Assembly: GCA_937974465.1 (NCBI GenBank)
Contig: CALJWY010000176.1
Span: forward strand, 1-6,178
Direction of reading: 5' to 3'
DNA length: 6,178 bases
From: an uncultured Lysobacterales bacterium
Lineage (GTDB): Bacteria; Pseudomonadota; Gammaproteobacteria; Xanthomonadales; SZUA-36
Below are positions 1 through 6,178 of the stretch, piece by piece. Positions within the stretch are counted from its first letter, which is position 1; each line of letters opens with the position of its first letter. The translations under genes and the position numbers were made by a program. The notes below the pieces were generated by a model. That model had not been told where the DNA came from. It saw nothing but the letters and a program-made list of their open reading frames with translations, and ran no database searches.

Positions 1-1
1 A

Positions 2-208
2 TTCAGGCAATTGAGTAACCAGGGCCGCGGTCTACACGCTGCAAACTCGCTTGGCAATTTATGGAATGCCTACGACCGGGCAGGTCTTTCGGACCCGGCC
101 CTGCCCGCCTTTTTTGAAGAAATGGGTATGGCTGACTACTGGCGCAAACACGGCAACCCCGATTACTGCCGGGTGGACGCTGCAAGCATTGTATGTGGTG
201 ACCAATGA
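2..208 (+). CDS. C-terminal fragment of an upstream protein, probably a TPR-family neighbour (5' end outside window)
   Basis: The frame is open from the first bases of the window to a TGA at 206-208, giving 68 residues. A TTG at position 11 could be called as a start, but the open frame and lack of any upstream boundary make this much more likely the tail of a gene beginning outside the window. The end reads FFEEMGMADYWRKHGNPDYC and carries two cysteines in its last 20 residues. From memory, tails of the type 'F..MG...YWR.HG.PD.C' close many TolB-like/TPR proteins of this family, so I infer another array member, but no TPR or TolB-like part is visible to prove it. Its stop overlaps the next start by four bases (ATGA, 205-208), so the two genes are probably co-transcribed and translationally coupled. 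The tail differs from the one on paralogue A, which ends in a different C-terminal cap. Confidence 0.7.
   Translation, partial: FRQLSNQGRGLHAANSLGNLWNAYDRAGLSDPALPAFFEEMGMADYWRKHGNPDYCRVDAASIVCGDQ
205..208 (+). promoter_or_regulatory. ATGA stop/start overlap (translational coupling site)
   Basis: The start ATG at 205-207 shares bases with the stop TGA at 206-208 of the preceding frame. Only a weak Shine-Dalgarno-like GGTGA (197-201) lies just 3 nt upstream. Re-initiation by ribosomes finishing the upstream gene is therefore the likely way this start is used. The start is supported independently by the MSLF...ELKRRNVFRVG beginning shared with the two downstream paralogues. Confidence 0.6.
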
Positions 209-2454
209 GTCTGTTTAACGAACTCAAGCGCCGTAATGTCTTCCGCGTGGGCGTTGCCTATCTTGTCGGTGCCTGGCTGCTCATCCAGGTGGCAGACATT
301 TTATTGGACAATATCGGTGCGCCTGCGTGGATTCTGCAAACGCTTTTCGTGATTCTGGCTGTGGGCTTTTTTGTCTCGGCTTTTGTTGCCTGGGCATTTG
401 AGCTAACCCCGGAAGGTGTCAAACGCGAAAAAGATATCGACCGCGATCAATCCATCACCCCGCAGACCGGCAAGAAACTCAATAACACCATCCTGATCCT
501 GATGGCAATTGCGATCTCTTACCTCTTGTTTGATAAGGTCTCGGCGCCTGCACGGCCAGCATCGGAGTCGCTTTCCCAGGCAACCGCCGAACAATCAACG
601 GGCGCCACAGAGAAGATCACGCCAGCCCCTGTCGAAGCCGGGCAAATCGAACCAGCCATTAGCAAACAATCGATAGCCGTACTGCCGTTCGATAACCGCA
701 GCCCTGATGCCAATGACGCATATTTTACCGCGGGCATCCATGATGACCTGCTCACCAACCTGGCGCGTATCGGCTCATTGAAAGTCATATCAAGGACATC
801 GGTGAGCAAGTACGCCGATACCGAGAAAACCATCCCGGAAATCGCTGCCGAACTGAATGTGGCCACCATCATGGAAGGTGCTGTGCAACGCGCCGGCAAC
901 ACCGTGCGAATCAATGTACAGCTCATCGATGCGCAAACTGATGAACACCTGTGGGCGGAAATCTTTGACCGCGAGTTGACCACAAACAACCTGTTCGCCA
1001 TTCAGACAGAGATTTCCGAGGCCATCGCCAAAGCCCTGCATACCACGCTTTCCCCGCAGGAGCAGCAGCGCATTTCGGATCGACCCACAGAAAATCTGGC
1101 GGCCTACAGTGCCTATTTAAGGGGAAGGCAATTGATGACCCTGCGCGCATCCGCAAGCCTTGATCAAGCTGCCGAAGAGTTCCAGCGGGCCGTTGAGCTG
1201 GACCCGGAGTTTGCCCTCGCCTGGGTCAGCATTGCCGAAACCGCATTCTTACGGGTCCAATACAGCGCGCTGCCTCCAGAGGAATCCCAGCAACAACAAA
1301 AAGCCGCTGTGGAAAAAGCACTGGCCCTTAATGACCAGCTTGGAGAGGCCTATTTATCCCTGGCATCTGTGCTGGAATACAGGGGACAGCCGCAGGAAGC
1401 GGAGACAGCCTTCCGTAAGGCCATCGACCTCAGCCCGGGTTATGCATCGGCATGGCACTGGTATGGGAACTTCGTATCCGACTATCCGCATCGGCGTGAG
1501 GAGGCCCTGGGTTTGTTGAAAAAGGCCATGGAATTGGACCCTATGTCCTCCATCATCGGCGCCGCAACCGGCAGGGTGTACAGGCAATTGGGTCGTTACG
1601 CAGAAGCAGAAGCGCAACTGTTGCGGATCATTGAACAGGATCCCGGTTTTGCCCCTACCTACACCCAAATGGCCGATGTGCAAGCGGAGTTGGGCCACCT
1701 CGACCAGAGGATCATGTGGTTGGAAAAATCCCTGTCGCTTGATACCGGACGCCTGAGACAGCAGGTTAGTCTTCAATGGGCCTACATGGACATCGGTGAT
1801 GCGGATGCTGTGAGAGAAATCCGCAACCGGATGACGCAACGGGATGAAGACCATCCCTGGATCAGTTACCTGGGTGGTGTGTACGCCATGTACATTGATA
1901 ATTACCCGGCAGCCCTCGAACAAATAAAATCGTTTGGCCAGCAAATGCCCAGCAGTCCAATCCCGTATCGTATCATCGGCTACCTTTATAACATGATGAG
2001 GGACTACGCCCGGGCCCGAACGTCATTCGAACTGTCTGACCCGGCGTTTTTTGATCGCACCACCTGGCGCAGCAGCATCGAAGAAGACCCAATGCAAGGA
2101 TGCAGAACGGCCTGGATACTCACACAGACCGGCGACGCAACGATGGGCGCTGAATTACTGACCGCCACGCTAAGCTACCTGGAAGATGAACTGCCGGGTT
2201 ATATGGAACACGCGGACCGCTATGGCACAGAGTGGTGTTATGTGGTCCGGGGCGACAATGAAAAAGCCCTGGCTGCCATCGAAACTGCCGTTGAACATGG
2301 GCATTTACAAGGATGGTATTTCTGGCGCAATCATCCAGAAATGGAACCACTGTGGGGCACACCCCGTTTTGAGGCGGCCATGCAACAGATTGCGGAAGAA
2401 CTGGCTCGCCAACGTGAAAACCTTTCCCGGATGAAAGCAGAGGCCGGGCTATGA
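205..2454 (+). CDS. Membrane-anchored TolB-like/TPR protein, paralogue A (749 aa)
   Basis: Visible layout: a basic N-terminus (ELKRRNVFRVG, residues 6-16), transmembrane segments at about 17-34 and 43-65, and a charged loop (ELTPEGVKRE, 66-75). A third transmembrane segment (about 95-109) and a 44-residue Ala/Pro/Glu/Thr-rich linker follow. The TolB N-terminal-like domain (COG5616 type) starts at SIAVLPF (156-162) and ends near 285; a hinge AYSAYLRGR lies at 300-308. TPR units begin near 317, the clearest at about 380-411, ending in AIDLSP. The positive-inside rule places the TolB-like and TPR parts in the periplasm, as a protein-binding scaffold or sensor. There is no kinase, cyclase or winged-helix domain, although relatives of this family can carry one. 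The TolB-like domain reads FTAGIHDDLL where B and C read FSDG(L/I)(S/T)EE, so A belongs to a different subclass. The start overlaps the upstream stop, and the stop overlaps a possible minigene. Function is unknown; architecture is confident. Confidence 0.93.
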   Translation: MSLFNELKRRNVFRVGVAYLVGAWLLIQVADILLDNIGAPAWILQTLFVILAVGFFVSAFVAWAFELTPEGVKREKDIDRDQSITPQTGKKLNNTILILMAIAISYLLFDKVSAPARPASESLSQATAEQSTGATEKITPAPVEAGQIEPAISKQSIAVLPFDNRSPDANDAYFTAGIHDDLLTNLARIGSLKVISRTSVSKYADTEKTIPEIAAELNVATIMEGAVQRAGNTVRINVQLIDAQTDEHLWAEIFDRELTTNNLFAIQTEISEAIAKALHTTLSPQEQQRISDRPTENLAAYSAYLRGRQLMTLRASASLDQAAEEFQRAVELDPEFALAWVSIAETAFLRVQYSALPPEESQQQQKAAVEKALALNDQLGEAYLSLASVLEYRGQPQEAETAFRKAIDLSPGYASAWHWYGNFVSDYPHRREEALGLLKKAMELDPMSSIIGAATGRVYRQLGRYAEAEAQLLRIIEQDPGFAPTYTQMADVQAELGHLDQRIMWLEKSLSLDTGRLRQQVSLQWAYMDIGDADAVREIRNRMTQRDEDHPWISYLGGVYAMYIDNYPAALEQIKSFGQQMPSSPIPYRIIGYLYNMMRDYARARTSFELSDPAFFDRTTWRSSIEEDPMQGCRTAWILTQTGDATMGAELLTATLSYLEDELPGYMEHADRYGTEWCYVVRGDNEKALAAIETAVEHGHLQGWYFWRNHPEMEPLWGTPRFEAAMQQIAEELARQRENLSRMKAEAGL
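2440..2443 (+). promoter_or_regulatory. Shine-Dalgarno-like GAGG before the minigene start
   Basis: GAGG ends 7 nt before the ATG at 2451, inside the last codons of paralogue A. The spacing is normal for a bacterial ribosome binding site and is the main sequence support for translation of the small ORF at 2451-2543. It could also be chance within the coding sequence for the terminal residues EAGL. Confidence 0.4.
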
Positions 2455-2543
2455 GATTCGTGGCAGCCAAAAACCAGAACACAACCAAGCCAGGTGTGAA
2501 GCAAACCAGCGTACCCCATTTTCCGCAGGGTGGATTTTCATGA
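2451..2543 (+). CDS. Possible 30-aa minigene bridging paralogues A and B
   Basis: Between A and B lie 85 bases that neither gene uses. One frame runs through them exactly: ATG at 2451 overlaps the TGA of A (ATGA, 2451-2454), and its own TGA at 2541-2543 overlaps the ATG of B (ATGA, 2540-2543). The product is 30 residues, begins MRFVAAKNQN and ends PHFPQGGFS. It is hydrophilic and basic, with no transmembrane segment or recognisable motif. A GAGG lies 7 nt upstream of the start. Its likely role, if translated, is to carry ribosomes across the gap and couple B to A, as in leader peptides. The peptide itself may have no function. The other two forward frames offer nothing better: the frame of A closes at a TGA at 2497-2499, and the frame of B has no ATG, GTG or TTG between the end of A and 2540. 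With only 30 codons, a chance open frame is quite possible. Confidence 0.4.
   Translation: MRFVAAKNQNTTKPGVKQTSVPHFPQGGFS
2527..2534 (+). promoter_or_regulatory. Ribosome binding site of paralogue B
   Basis: The bases AGGGTGGA end 5 nt before the ATG at 2540. This purine-rich stretch is the best Shine-Dalgarno match in the window and supports 2540 as the true start of B. B may thus be able to start translation independently as well as by coupling to the small upstream ORF. Confidence 0.6.
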
Positions 2544-4735
2544 GCTTCTTCACCGAACTCAAGCGCCGCAATGTCTTTCGTGTAGGTATCGCGTATTTAA
2601 TCGGTGCGTGGCTTTTAGCACAAATCGCAGATTTGCTAATCGACAATATCGGGGCGCCGGACTGGGTGATGAAATCCCTGTTTGTAGCACTGGCTTTGGG
2701 GTTTTTCCTGTCCCTGTTCTTTGCCTGGGCTTTTGAAATGACCCCCGAGGGTGTTAAACGCGAATCGGATGTTGATCGTAGCCAGTCGATCACACAAACA
2801 ACCGGCCATAAATTGAACCGCACAATCATGTTTGTACTGGTTATGGCGCTGGGTTATATCGCCTGGGACAAATTGTTCGTCCCGACCGGGGCGCAACCCG
2901 AGGCCATAGTAACGGCTGAACAACCGGCCATTGATAAATCCATCGCCGTGCTGCCGTTCGTCAATATGAGTGCAGATGCTGATAACGAATATTTTTCCGA
3001 TGGTTTATCCGAAGAACTGCTCAATCTGTTAGCCAAGGTCGATGGCCTCAAGGTCGCGGCACGGACCTCTTCATTCAAATTCAAAAAATCCGAAGCGGAC
3101 ATTTCTGAAATCGGCGCAAAGCTGAACGTCGCAACCGTTCTGGAAGGCTCGGTGCGCAAATCCGGTAATCAGGCCCGCATTACAGCACAGTTGATCAAGG
3201 TCGATGACGGTTTCCATCTGTGGTCGGAAACCTATGACCGTGAACTGGACAATATCTTCGAGGTGCAGGATGAAATTGCAAAGGCCATCGTTGATGCACT
3301 GAAGCTGCCGCTACTCGGCCACGATGCAAAACCACTCACCAGCACATCGGCAGAGAACTTTGCGGCCTATGACCTGTACCTGTTGGGCAGGCACGAGGCA
3401 CGGCAGTTTTCAGAGCGGGGCTTTAAACGCGCCATCGATTACTACCTTGCTTCGCTTGAAAATGATCCGTCGTTTGCACCCGCCTATGGCGGCCTCGCAG
3501 ACAGCTATATTTTCCTCGCCAATTTTGGAGACCTGCCACAGGGTGAAGCCCAGGGACTGGCGCGAACCGCAATAGAGAAGGCACTTTCAATCAACCCAAA
3601 TTCATCGGAAGCACTTGCTTCCATGGGATTCCTGTTAGACAACCTTGGTCATTATCAGCAGGCTGAGATCCACTTGCAGAAAGCGCGGCAGATCAATCCC
3701 AATAATGTCAATGCATTGATTTTGTCTCGCGGTACCCTGAATTCCCAATTCAGAATGACAGAAGCAATGGGTATGTTAAAAAAGGCCATGAGCGTGGACC
3801 CCTTGTCATATTCTGTGCGCAGAGCTCACACTGGCCAATTGGCCACAATGCTGAGATTTGACGAATCAATTAAAGAAATCCAAGCGTTCATTGCAGTCAA
3901 CCCGGAGGACCCGACACCTTACGAACTCTGGGGGAATCTTTTCCGAATCAAAGGTCAACCGCAAAATGCAATACCCATGTTTCGCAATGCACACCGCTTG
4001 CGGCCGGGTGATATTTACATGGCGGCACAAAATGTGATTTGTGGTCTTGAATTGAACGACAAAGAACTGGTTGATTACTGGCTGAAAGAGGCGCAAGGCC
4101 GGGGCGTCGACGCCCAATGGACACGATTCGCTGAAAACTATGTGCTGTACGCAAATGGTGACTTTGCCAATTTGCTTTCCCAGGTTGATCAATTACTCAT
4201 TGCGCAACCAGGCCAGGTACCGTTGCTGGGCTACCGTCATGCTGCTTTGATGAATATGGGTCAACTTGATATGGCCAGGGAAACCCTGCAGCAGGCTTTA
4301 GAGCCGAGCGGTGTTCTAAACGGACAACCCCTGTCTGGTGGCGATTTGTTGACGGCTGTTCATCTCGCCAATGTACTAGACCTTAGCGGCAACACCGCTA
4401 AACGTGACCAGTTGCTTGTCGAGGCCTCAGAATTGCTGACGCAGCTTCGCCAATCAGAACCGGCTAACGGCACCGTGATTTATCTAAGCGCCAGTGTCGC
4501 GTCCGTTCAGAATGACCTGCCCCGCGTATTGCGAGAACTCGAGTTGGCGGTGCAGAATGGTTTCAGACAACACTGGGAGTTGATCAGAAACCCGGTATTT
4601 GCCCGCTGGCAGGACAACGAAGAATTCAAAGCCTTTTATCAAGGCATGCTGCAGAACGCGGCGAAAATGCTGCGTGAATACAAATCCAACAACCCGGATG
4701 AAAAACTCGACTCTTCAATGGGAGTGTTCGGCTGA
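2540..4735 (+). CDS. Membrane-anchored TolB-like/TPR protein, paralogue B (731 aa)
   Basis: The architecture matches paralogue A. ELKRRNVFRVG is at residues 6-16, transmembrane segments at about 17-34, 43-65 and 95-111, and the loop EMTPEGVKRE at 66-75. The linker is short (about 22 residues). A TolB N-terminal-like domain runs from SIAVLPF (134-140) to about 255, with the canonical signature EYFSDGLSEELL and the core LIKVDDGFHLWSETYDRELD. The hinge AYDLYLLGR is at 276-284. TPRs span about 294-490, with clear units ending in ALSINP and ARQINP. The last 240 residues are helical and less regular; near the C-terminus is HWELIRNPVFARW, reminiscent of WYFWRNHPEMEPLW in A. No signal peptide is needed, since TM3 leads into the periplasm. 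The start at 2540 is fixed by a good ribosome binding site and by the N-terminus shared with A and C. The stop overlaps the start of C by one base (TGATG), so B and C are almost certainly co-translated. The molecular function is unknown; a role in periplasmic protein interaction is inferred from the TPRs. Confidence 0.93.
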   Translation: MSFFTELKRRNVFRVGIAYLIGAWLLAQIADLLIDNIGAPDWVMKSLFVALALGFFLSLFFAWAFEMTPEGVKRESDVDRSQSITQTTGHKLNRTIMFVLVMALGYIAWDKLFVPTGAQPEAIVTAEQPAIDKSIAVLPFVNMSADADNEYFSDGLSEELLNLLAKVDGLKVAARTSSFKFKKSEADISEIGAKLNVATVLEGSVRKSGNQARITAQLIKVDDGFHLWSETYDRELDNIFEVQDEIAKAIVDALKLPLLGHDAKPLTSTSAENFAAYDLYLLGRHEARQFSERGFKRAIDYYLASLENDPSFAPAYGGLADSYIFLANFGDLPQGEAQGLARTAIEKALSINPNSSEALASMGFLLDNLGHYQQAEIHLQKARQINPNNVNALILSRGTLNSQFRMTEAMGMLKKAMSVDPLSYSVRRAHTGQLATMLRFDESIKEIQAFIAVNPEDPTPYELWGNLFRIKGQPQNAIPMFRNAHRLRPGDIYMAAQNVICGLELNDKELVDYWLKEAQGRGVDAQWTRFAENYVLYANGDFANLLSQVDQLLIAQPGQVPLLGYRHAALMNMGQLDMARETLQQALEPSGVLNGQPLSGGDLLTAVHLANVLDLSGNTAKRDQLLVEASELLTQLRQSEPANGTVIYLSASVASVQNDLPRVLRELELAVQNGFRQHWELIRNPVFARWQDNEEFKAFYQGMLQNAAKMLREYKSNNPDEKLDSSMGVFG
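4720..4724 (+). promoter_or_regulatory. Shine-Dalgarno-like GGGAG before paralogue C
   Basis: GGGAG ends 10 nt before the ATG at 4735, within the last codons of B (MGVFG). The spacing is at the long end of the normal range. Together with the TGATG stop/start overlap (4733-4737), it suggests that C is translated mainly by re-initiation after B. Confidence 0.4.
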
Positions 4736-6178
4736 TGTCCTTGTTTGCCGAACTCAAACGCCGCAACGTGTTCCGGGTTGGAATCGCCTACCTGATCGGT
4801 GCGTGGTTGTTGATGCAAATAGCCGATGTTGTATTGAACAATATTTCGGCCCCGGACTGGGTTTTCAAATCAATCATGCTGCTGATGGGTATCGGCTTGC
4901 CATTGGCACTATTTTTTGCCTGGGCATTTGAACTGACACCAGATGGGGTAAAACGCGAATCTGAAGTTGATCGTTCACAGTCCATCCGGCGGGAAACGGG
5001 CCTAAAACTGAATCGCGGTATTATTATCATCCTGGTCCTGGCATTGGCTTATTTTGTCTGGGAATCCCGATTTGCAGAAGAAGCGGGGTCAGAGCCCTTT
5101 TCTCAAGAAACTGCCGGCCAAACGACAGACGTCGGTGGGAAAAGGGCTCTGACCCCTGTTGCAAACCAATCAGTGGCCGTCCTGCCCTTCGTAAATATGT
5201 CCTCCGATCCCGAGCAGGAATACTTCTCCGACGGCATCACCGAGGAAATTATCAATGCCCTGGTGAAAATTCCCGGCCTGTCGGTGCCCGCCCGAACCTC
5301 GGTATTCGGTTTCAAAGGCCAGCAAGGGGATGTCCGTAAAATCGGCGAGCAGCTGAGTGTAGCGCACGTGCTGGAAGGCAGCATCCGTTCACAGGGCGAC
5401 CAGGTGCGTATCACCGCGCAGTTGATTAAGGTCGATGACGGTTTCCACCTTTGGTCGGAAACCTTTGATCGCAAACTGGACAACATCTTTGTCGTACAGG
5501 AAGAAATCGCCACTGCCATTGCCACCATTTTGACCGGTGAACTGGGACTGGGTGTTAAAACCGTACCCAACCAGACAACTAATATGGAAGCGTATGACAG
5601 CTACCTGCAGGGCCGAGCCCTGTTGCATAAACGCGGCCTGGATAACCTCGGTCGCGCGGTAGGGCTTTTCAAGCGAACCACGGAACTCGATCCGGAGTTT
5701 GCGCCGGGATGGGCAGCGATGGCGCTGACTTACTCGGTGATGGACAACACACAAGAGTTGCTTGAAAAGACCATCAGCACGGCGAAACATGCGCTTTCCC
5801 TGGATCCGAAAAATGTCGATGCACTGGATGCATTAGCAAGCGCTCTGAGGGATAGCTGGCGTTGGGCTGAAGCGGAACCCTATTTCGAGCAGGCCATGGC
5901 CATTGACCCGCAGTCTTCCGAGTTGCTCGAAGACTACGCCGAGTTCCTCTGCATGGTCGGACGTTTTGACGAGCACCTTGCCGTGTCTGAACAAGGCTAT
6001 GCCATCGACCCGCTGCTGGGTCCGCTGGTTGACACATACGTGGTGGCGCTGACGGAAAAAGGTCAATACAGCAAGGCCATTGAAGTGATCGAACAGTGGA
6101 ACAAATCAATTAGCGATGAACAGTTCGTCCTTTGGTGGCACGAACCTCTATGGAAGATGGTTCCCCTGATGGCCAGTG
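4735..6178 (+). CDS. Membrane-anchored TolB-like/TPR protein, paralogue C (3' end outside window)
   Basis: The frame is open from ATG 4735 to the window edge (481 complete codons), so the protein is cut by the window, not by mutation. It begins MSLFAELKRRNVFRVG and aligns with A and B without a gap over the first 94 residues. Transmembrane segments lie at about 17-34, 43-65 and 95-110, and the loop ELTPDGVKRE at 66-75. The linker (residues 117-141) is built largely from a 72-bp inverted-repeat element. The TolB N-terminal-like domain runs from SVAVLPF (146-152) to about 270, with EYFSDGITEEII and LIKVDDGFHLWSETFDRKLD. The hinge AYDSYLQGR is at 286-294. TPRs start near 304 (RTTELDPEFAPGW) and continue with units ending ALSLDP, AMAIDP and YAIDP. 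By comparison with A and B, some 250 residues probably lie beyond the window. C is closer to B than to A in the TolB-like domain. Function is unknown; a periplasmic TPR scaffold is inferred. Confidence 0.92.
   Translation, partial: MSLFAELKRRNVFRVGIAYLIGAWLLMQIADVVLNNISAPDWVFKSIMLLMGIGLPLALFFAWAFELTPDGVKRESEVDRSQSIRRETGLKLNRGIIIILVLALAYFVWESRFAEEAGSEPFSQETAGQTTDVGGKRALTPVANQSVAVLPFVNMSSDPEQEYFSDGITEEIINALVKIPGLSVPARTSVFGFKGQQGDVRKIGEQLSVAHVLEGSIRSQGDQVRITAQLIKVDDGFHLWSETFDRKLDNIFVVQEEIATAIATILTGELGLGVKTVPNQTTNMEAYDSYLQGRALLHKRGLDNLGRAVGLFKRTTELDPEFAPGWAAMALTYSVMDNTQELLEKTISTAKHALSLDPKNVDALDALASALRDSWRWAEAEPYFEQAMAIDPQSSELLEDYAEFLCMVGRFDEHLAVSEQGYAIDPLLGPLVDTYVVALTEKGQYSKAIEVIEQWNKSISDEQFVLWWHEPLWKMVPLMAS
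5085..5156 (+). repeat. 72-bp in-frame inverted-repeat (REP/MITE-like) element inside paralogue C
   Basis: The left arm GGGGTCAGAGCCCTTTTC (5085-5102) and right arm GAAAAGGGCTCTGACCCC (5139-5156) are perfect 18-bp reverse complements around a 36-nt spacer. Two of the next three inner positions also pair. The spacer holds a small further stem, CGAC/GTCG (5123-5126 and 5131-5134). The whole unit is 72 nt, exactly 24 codons, and adds no stop. It encodes most of the linker between TM3 and the TolB-like domain (residues 117-141). From memory, GGGGTCAGAG-type termini recur as dispersed palindromes in gammaproteobacterial genomes, often alongside IS200-like/REP-associated transposases; this was not checked here. 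No target-site duplication is seen. It could instead be a local hairpin of unrelated origin. It is not a rho-independent terminator, since no T-run follows the right arm. Confidence 0.75.

Noticed and set aside
11..208. A separate 65-aa gene starting at TTG 11
   Set aside because: The frame is already open upstream of the TTG to the window edge. The content looks like the C-terminal tail of a larger protein, so the partial-gene reading is preferred.
519..1001. 160-codon open frame on the minus strand inside paralogue A
   Set aside because: It is antisense to a well-supported gene, is rich in Ser, Ala and Val without domain features, and has no homologous layout or context. It is a shadow of the GC-biased codons of A.
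1354..1944. 196-codon open frame on the minus strand inside paralogue A
   Set aside because: It lies opposite the TPR region of A. The sense strand carries clear TPR helices, so this is a by-product of codon use.
3778..3784. A AAA AAG slippery heptamer in the correct phase for -1 frameshifting in paralogue B
   Set aside because: It simply encodes the Lys-Lys of LKKAM, which A encodes at the matching TPR without the full heptamer. No hairpin stands at the usual distance, and the -1 frame soon ends, so programmed frameshifting is not supported.
3832..3845. 14-bp perfect palindrome TGGCCAATTGGCCA in paralogue B
   Set aside because: It encodes an ordinary stretch (TGQLA) in the TPR region, has no second copy in the window, and has no link to a promoter or gene boundary. 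Chance is sufficient.
4383..4401. 7-bp hairpin TTAGCGG-caaca-CCGCTAA in paralogue B
   Set aside because: It is inside coding sequence with no following T-run, so it is not a terminator. Short stems like this are expected by chance.
5085..5160. Reading the inverted repeat in C as a rho-independent terminator
   Set aside because: The right arm is followed by TGTTGC, not a run of T, and the frame of C continues for more than 330 codons with intact domains.
5103..5570. 155-codon open frame on the minus strand inside paralogue C
   Set aside because: It is antisense to the conserved TolB-like domain of C. The composition is Ser/Thr/Pro-rich and the product is unrecognisable.

Overview
The window lies inside one densely packed, unidirectional (+ strand) gene cluster from a Gram-negative bacterium. 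The protein family is one I associate from memory with marine and environmental Gammaproteobacteria. That placement rests on protein style (an inner-membrane module starting ELKRRNVFRVG, a TolB-like domain, then TPRs) and a moderately GC-rich sequence. No rRNA, tRNA or housekeeping marker is present to fix it.

Layout: (1) 2-208, the C-terminal tail of a gene that begins before the window, probably another member of the same broad family. (2) 205-2454, a complete 749-residue membrane-anchored TolB-like/TPR protein ('paralogue A'). (3) 2451-2543, a possible 30-codon minigene filling the only intergenic gap. (4) 2540-4735, a complete 731-residue paralogue ('B'). (5) 4735-6178, a third paralogue ('C'), cut by the window end after 481 codons. 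Each junction overlaps by 1-4 nt (ATGA or TGATG), so the set looks like one translationally coupled operon. No promoter, terminator, RNA gene, CRISPR array or transposase gene is visible.

A, B and C share one architecture. A gap-free N-terminal module of about 94 residues holds two transmembrane segments and a conserved cytoplasmic loop. A third transmembrane segment follows, then a low-complexity linker of variable length, a TolB N-terminal-like domain starting S(I/V)AVLPF, a conserved AYxxYLxGR hinge, and a long TPR array. The predicted topology puts the TolB-like and TPR parts in the periplasm. The family function is not established; a periplasmic scaffold or sensor made of several paralogues is the most that can be inferred.

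The two most unusual items are an 18-bp perfect inverted repeat (72 bp overall, an exact multiple of three) in frame within the linker of paralogue C, resembling a REP/MITE-type element, and the minigene whose start and stop both overlap the neighbouring genes.
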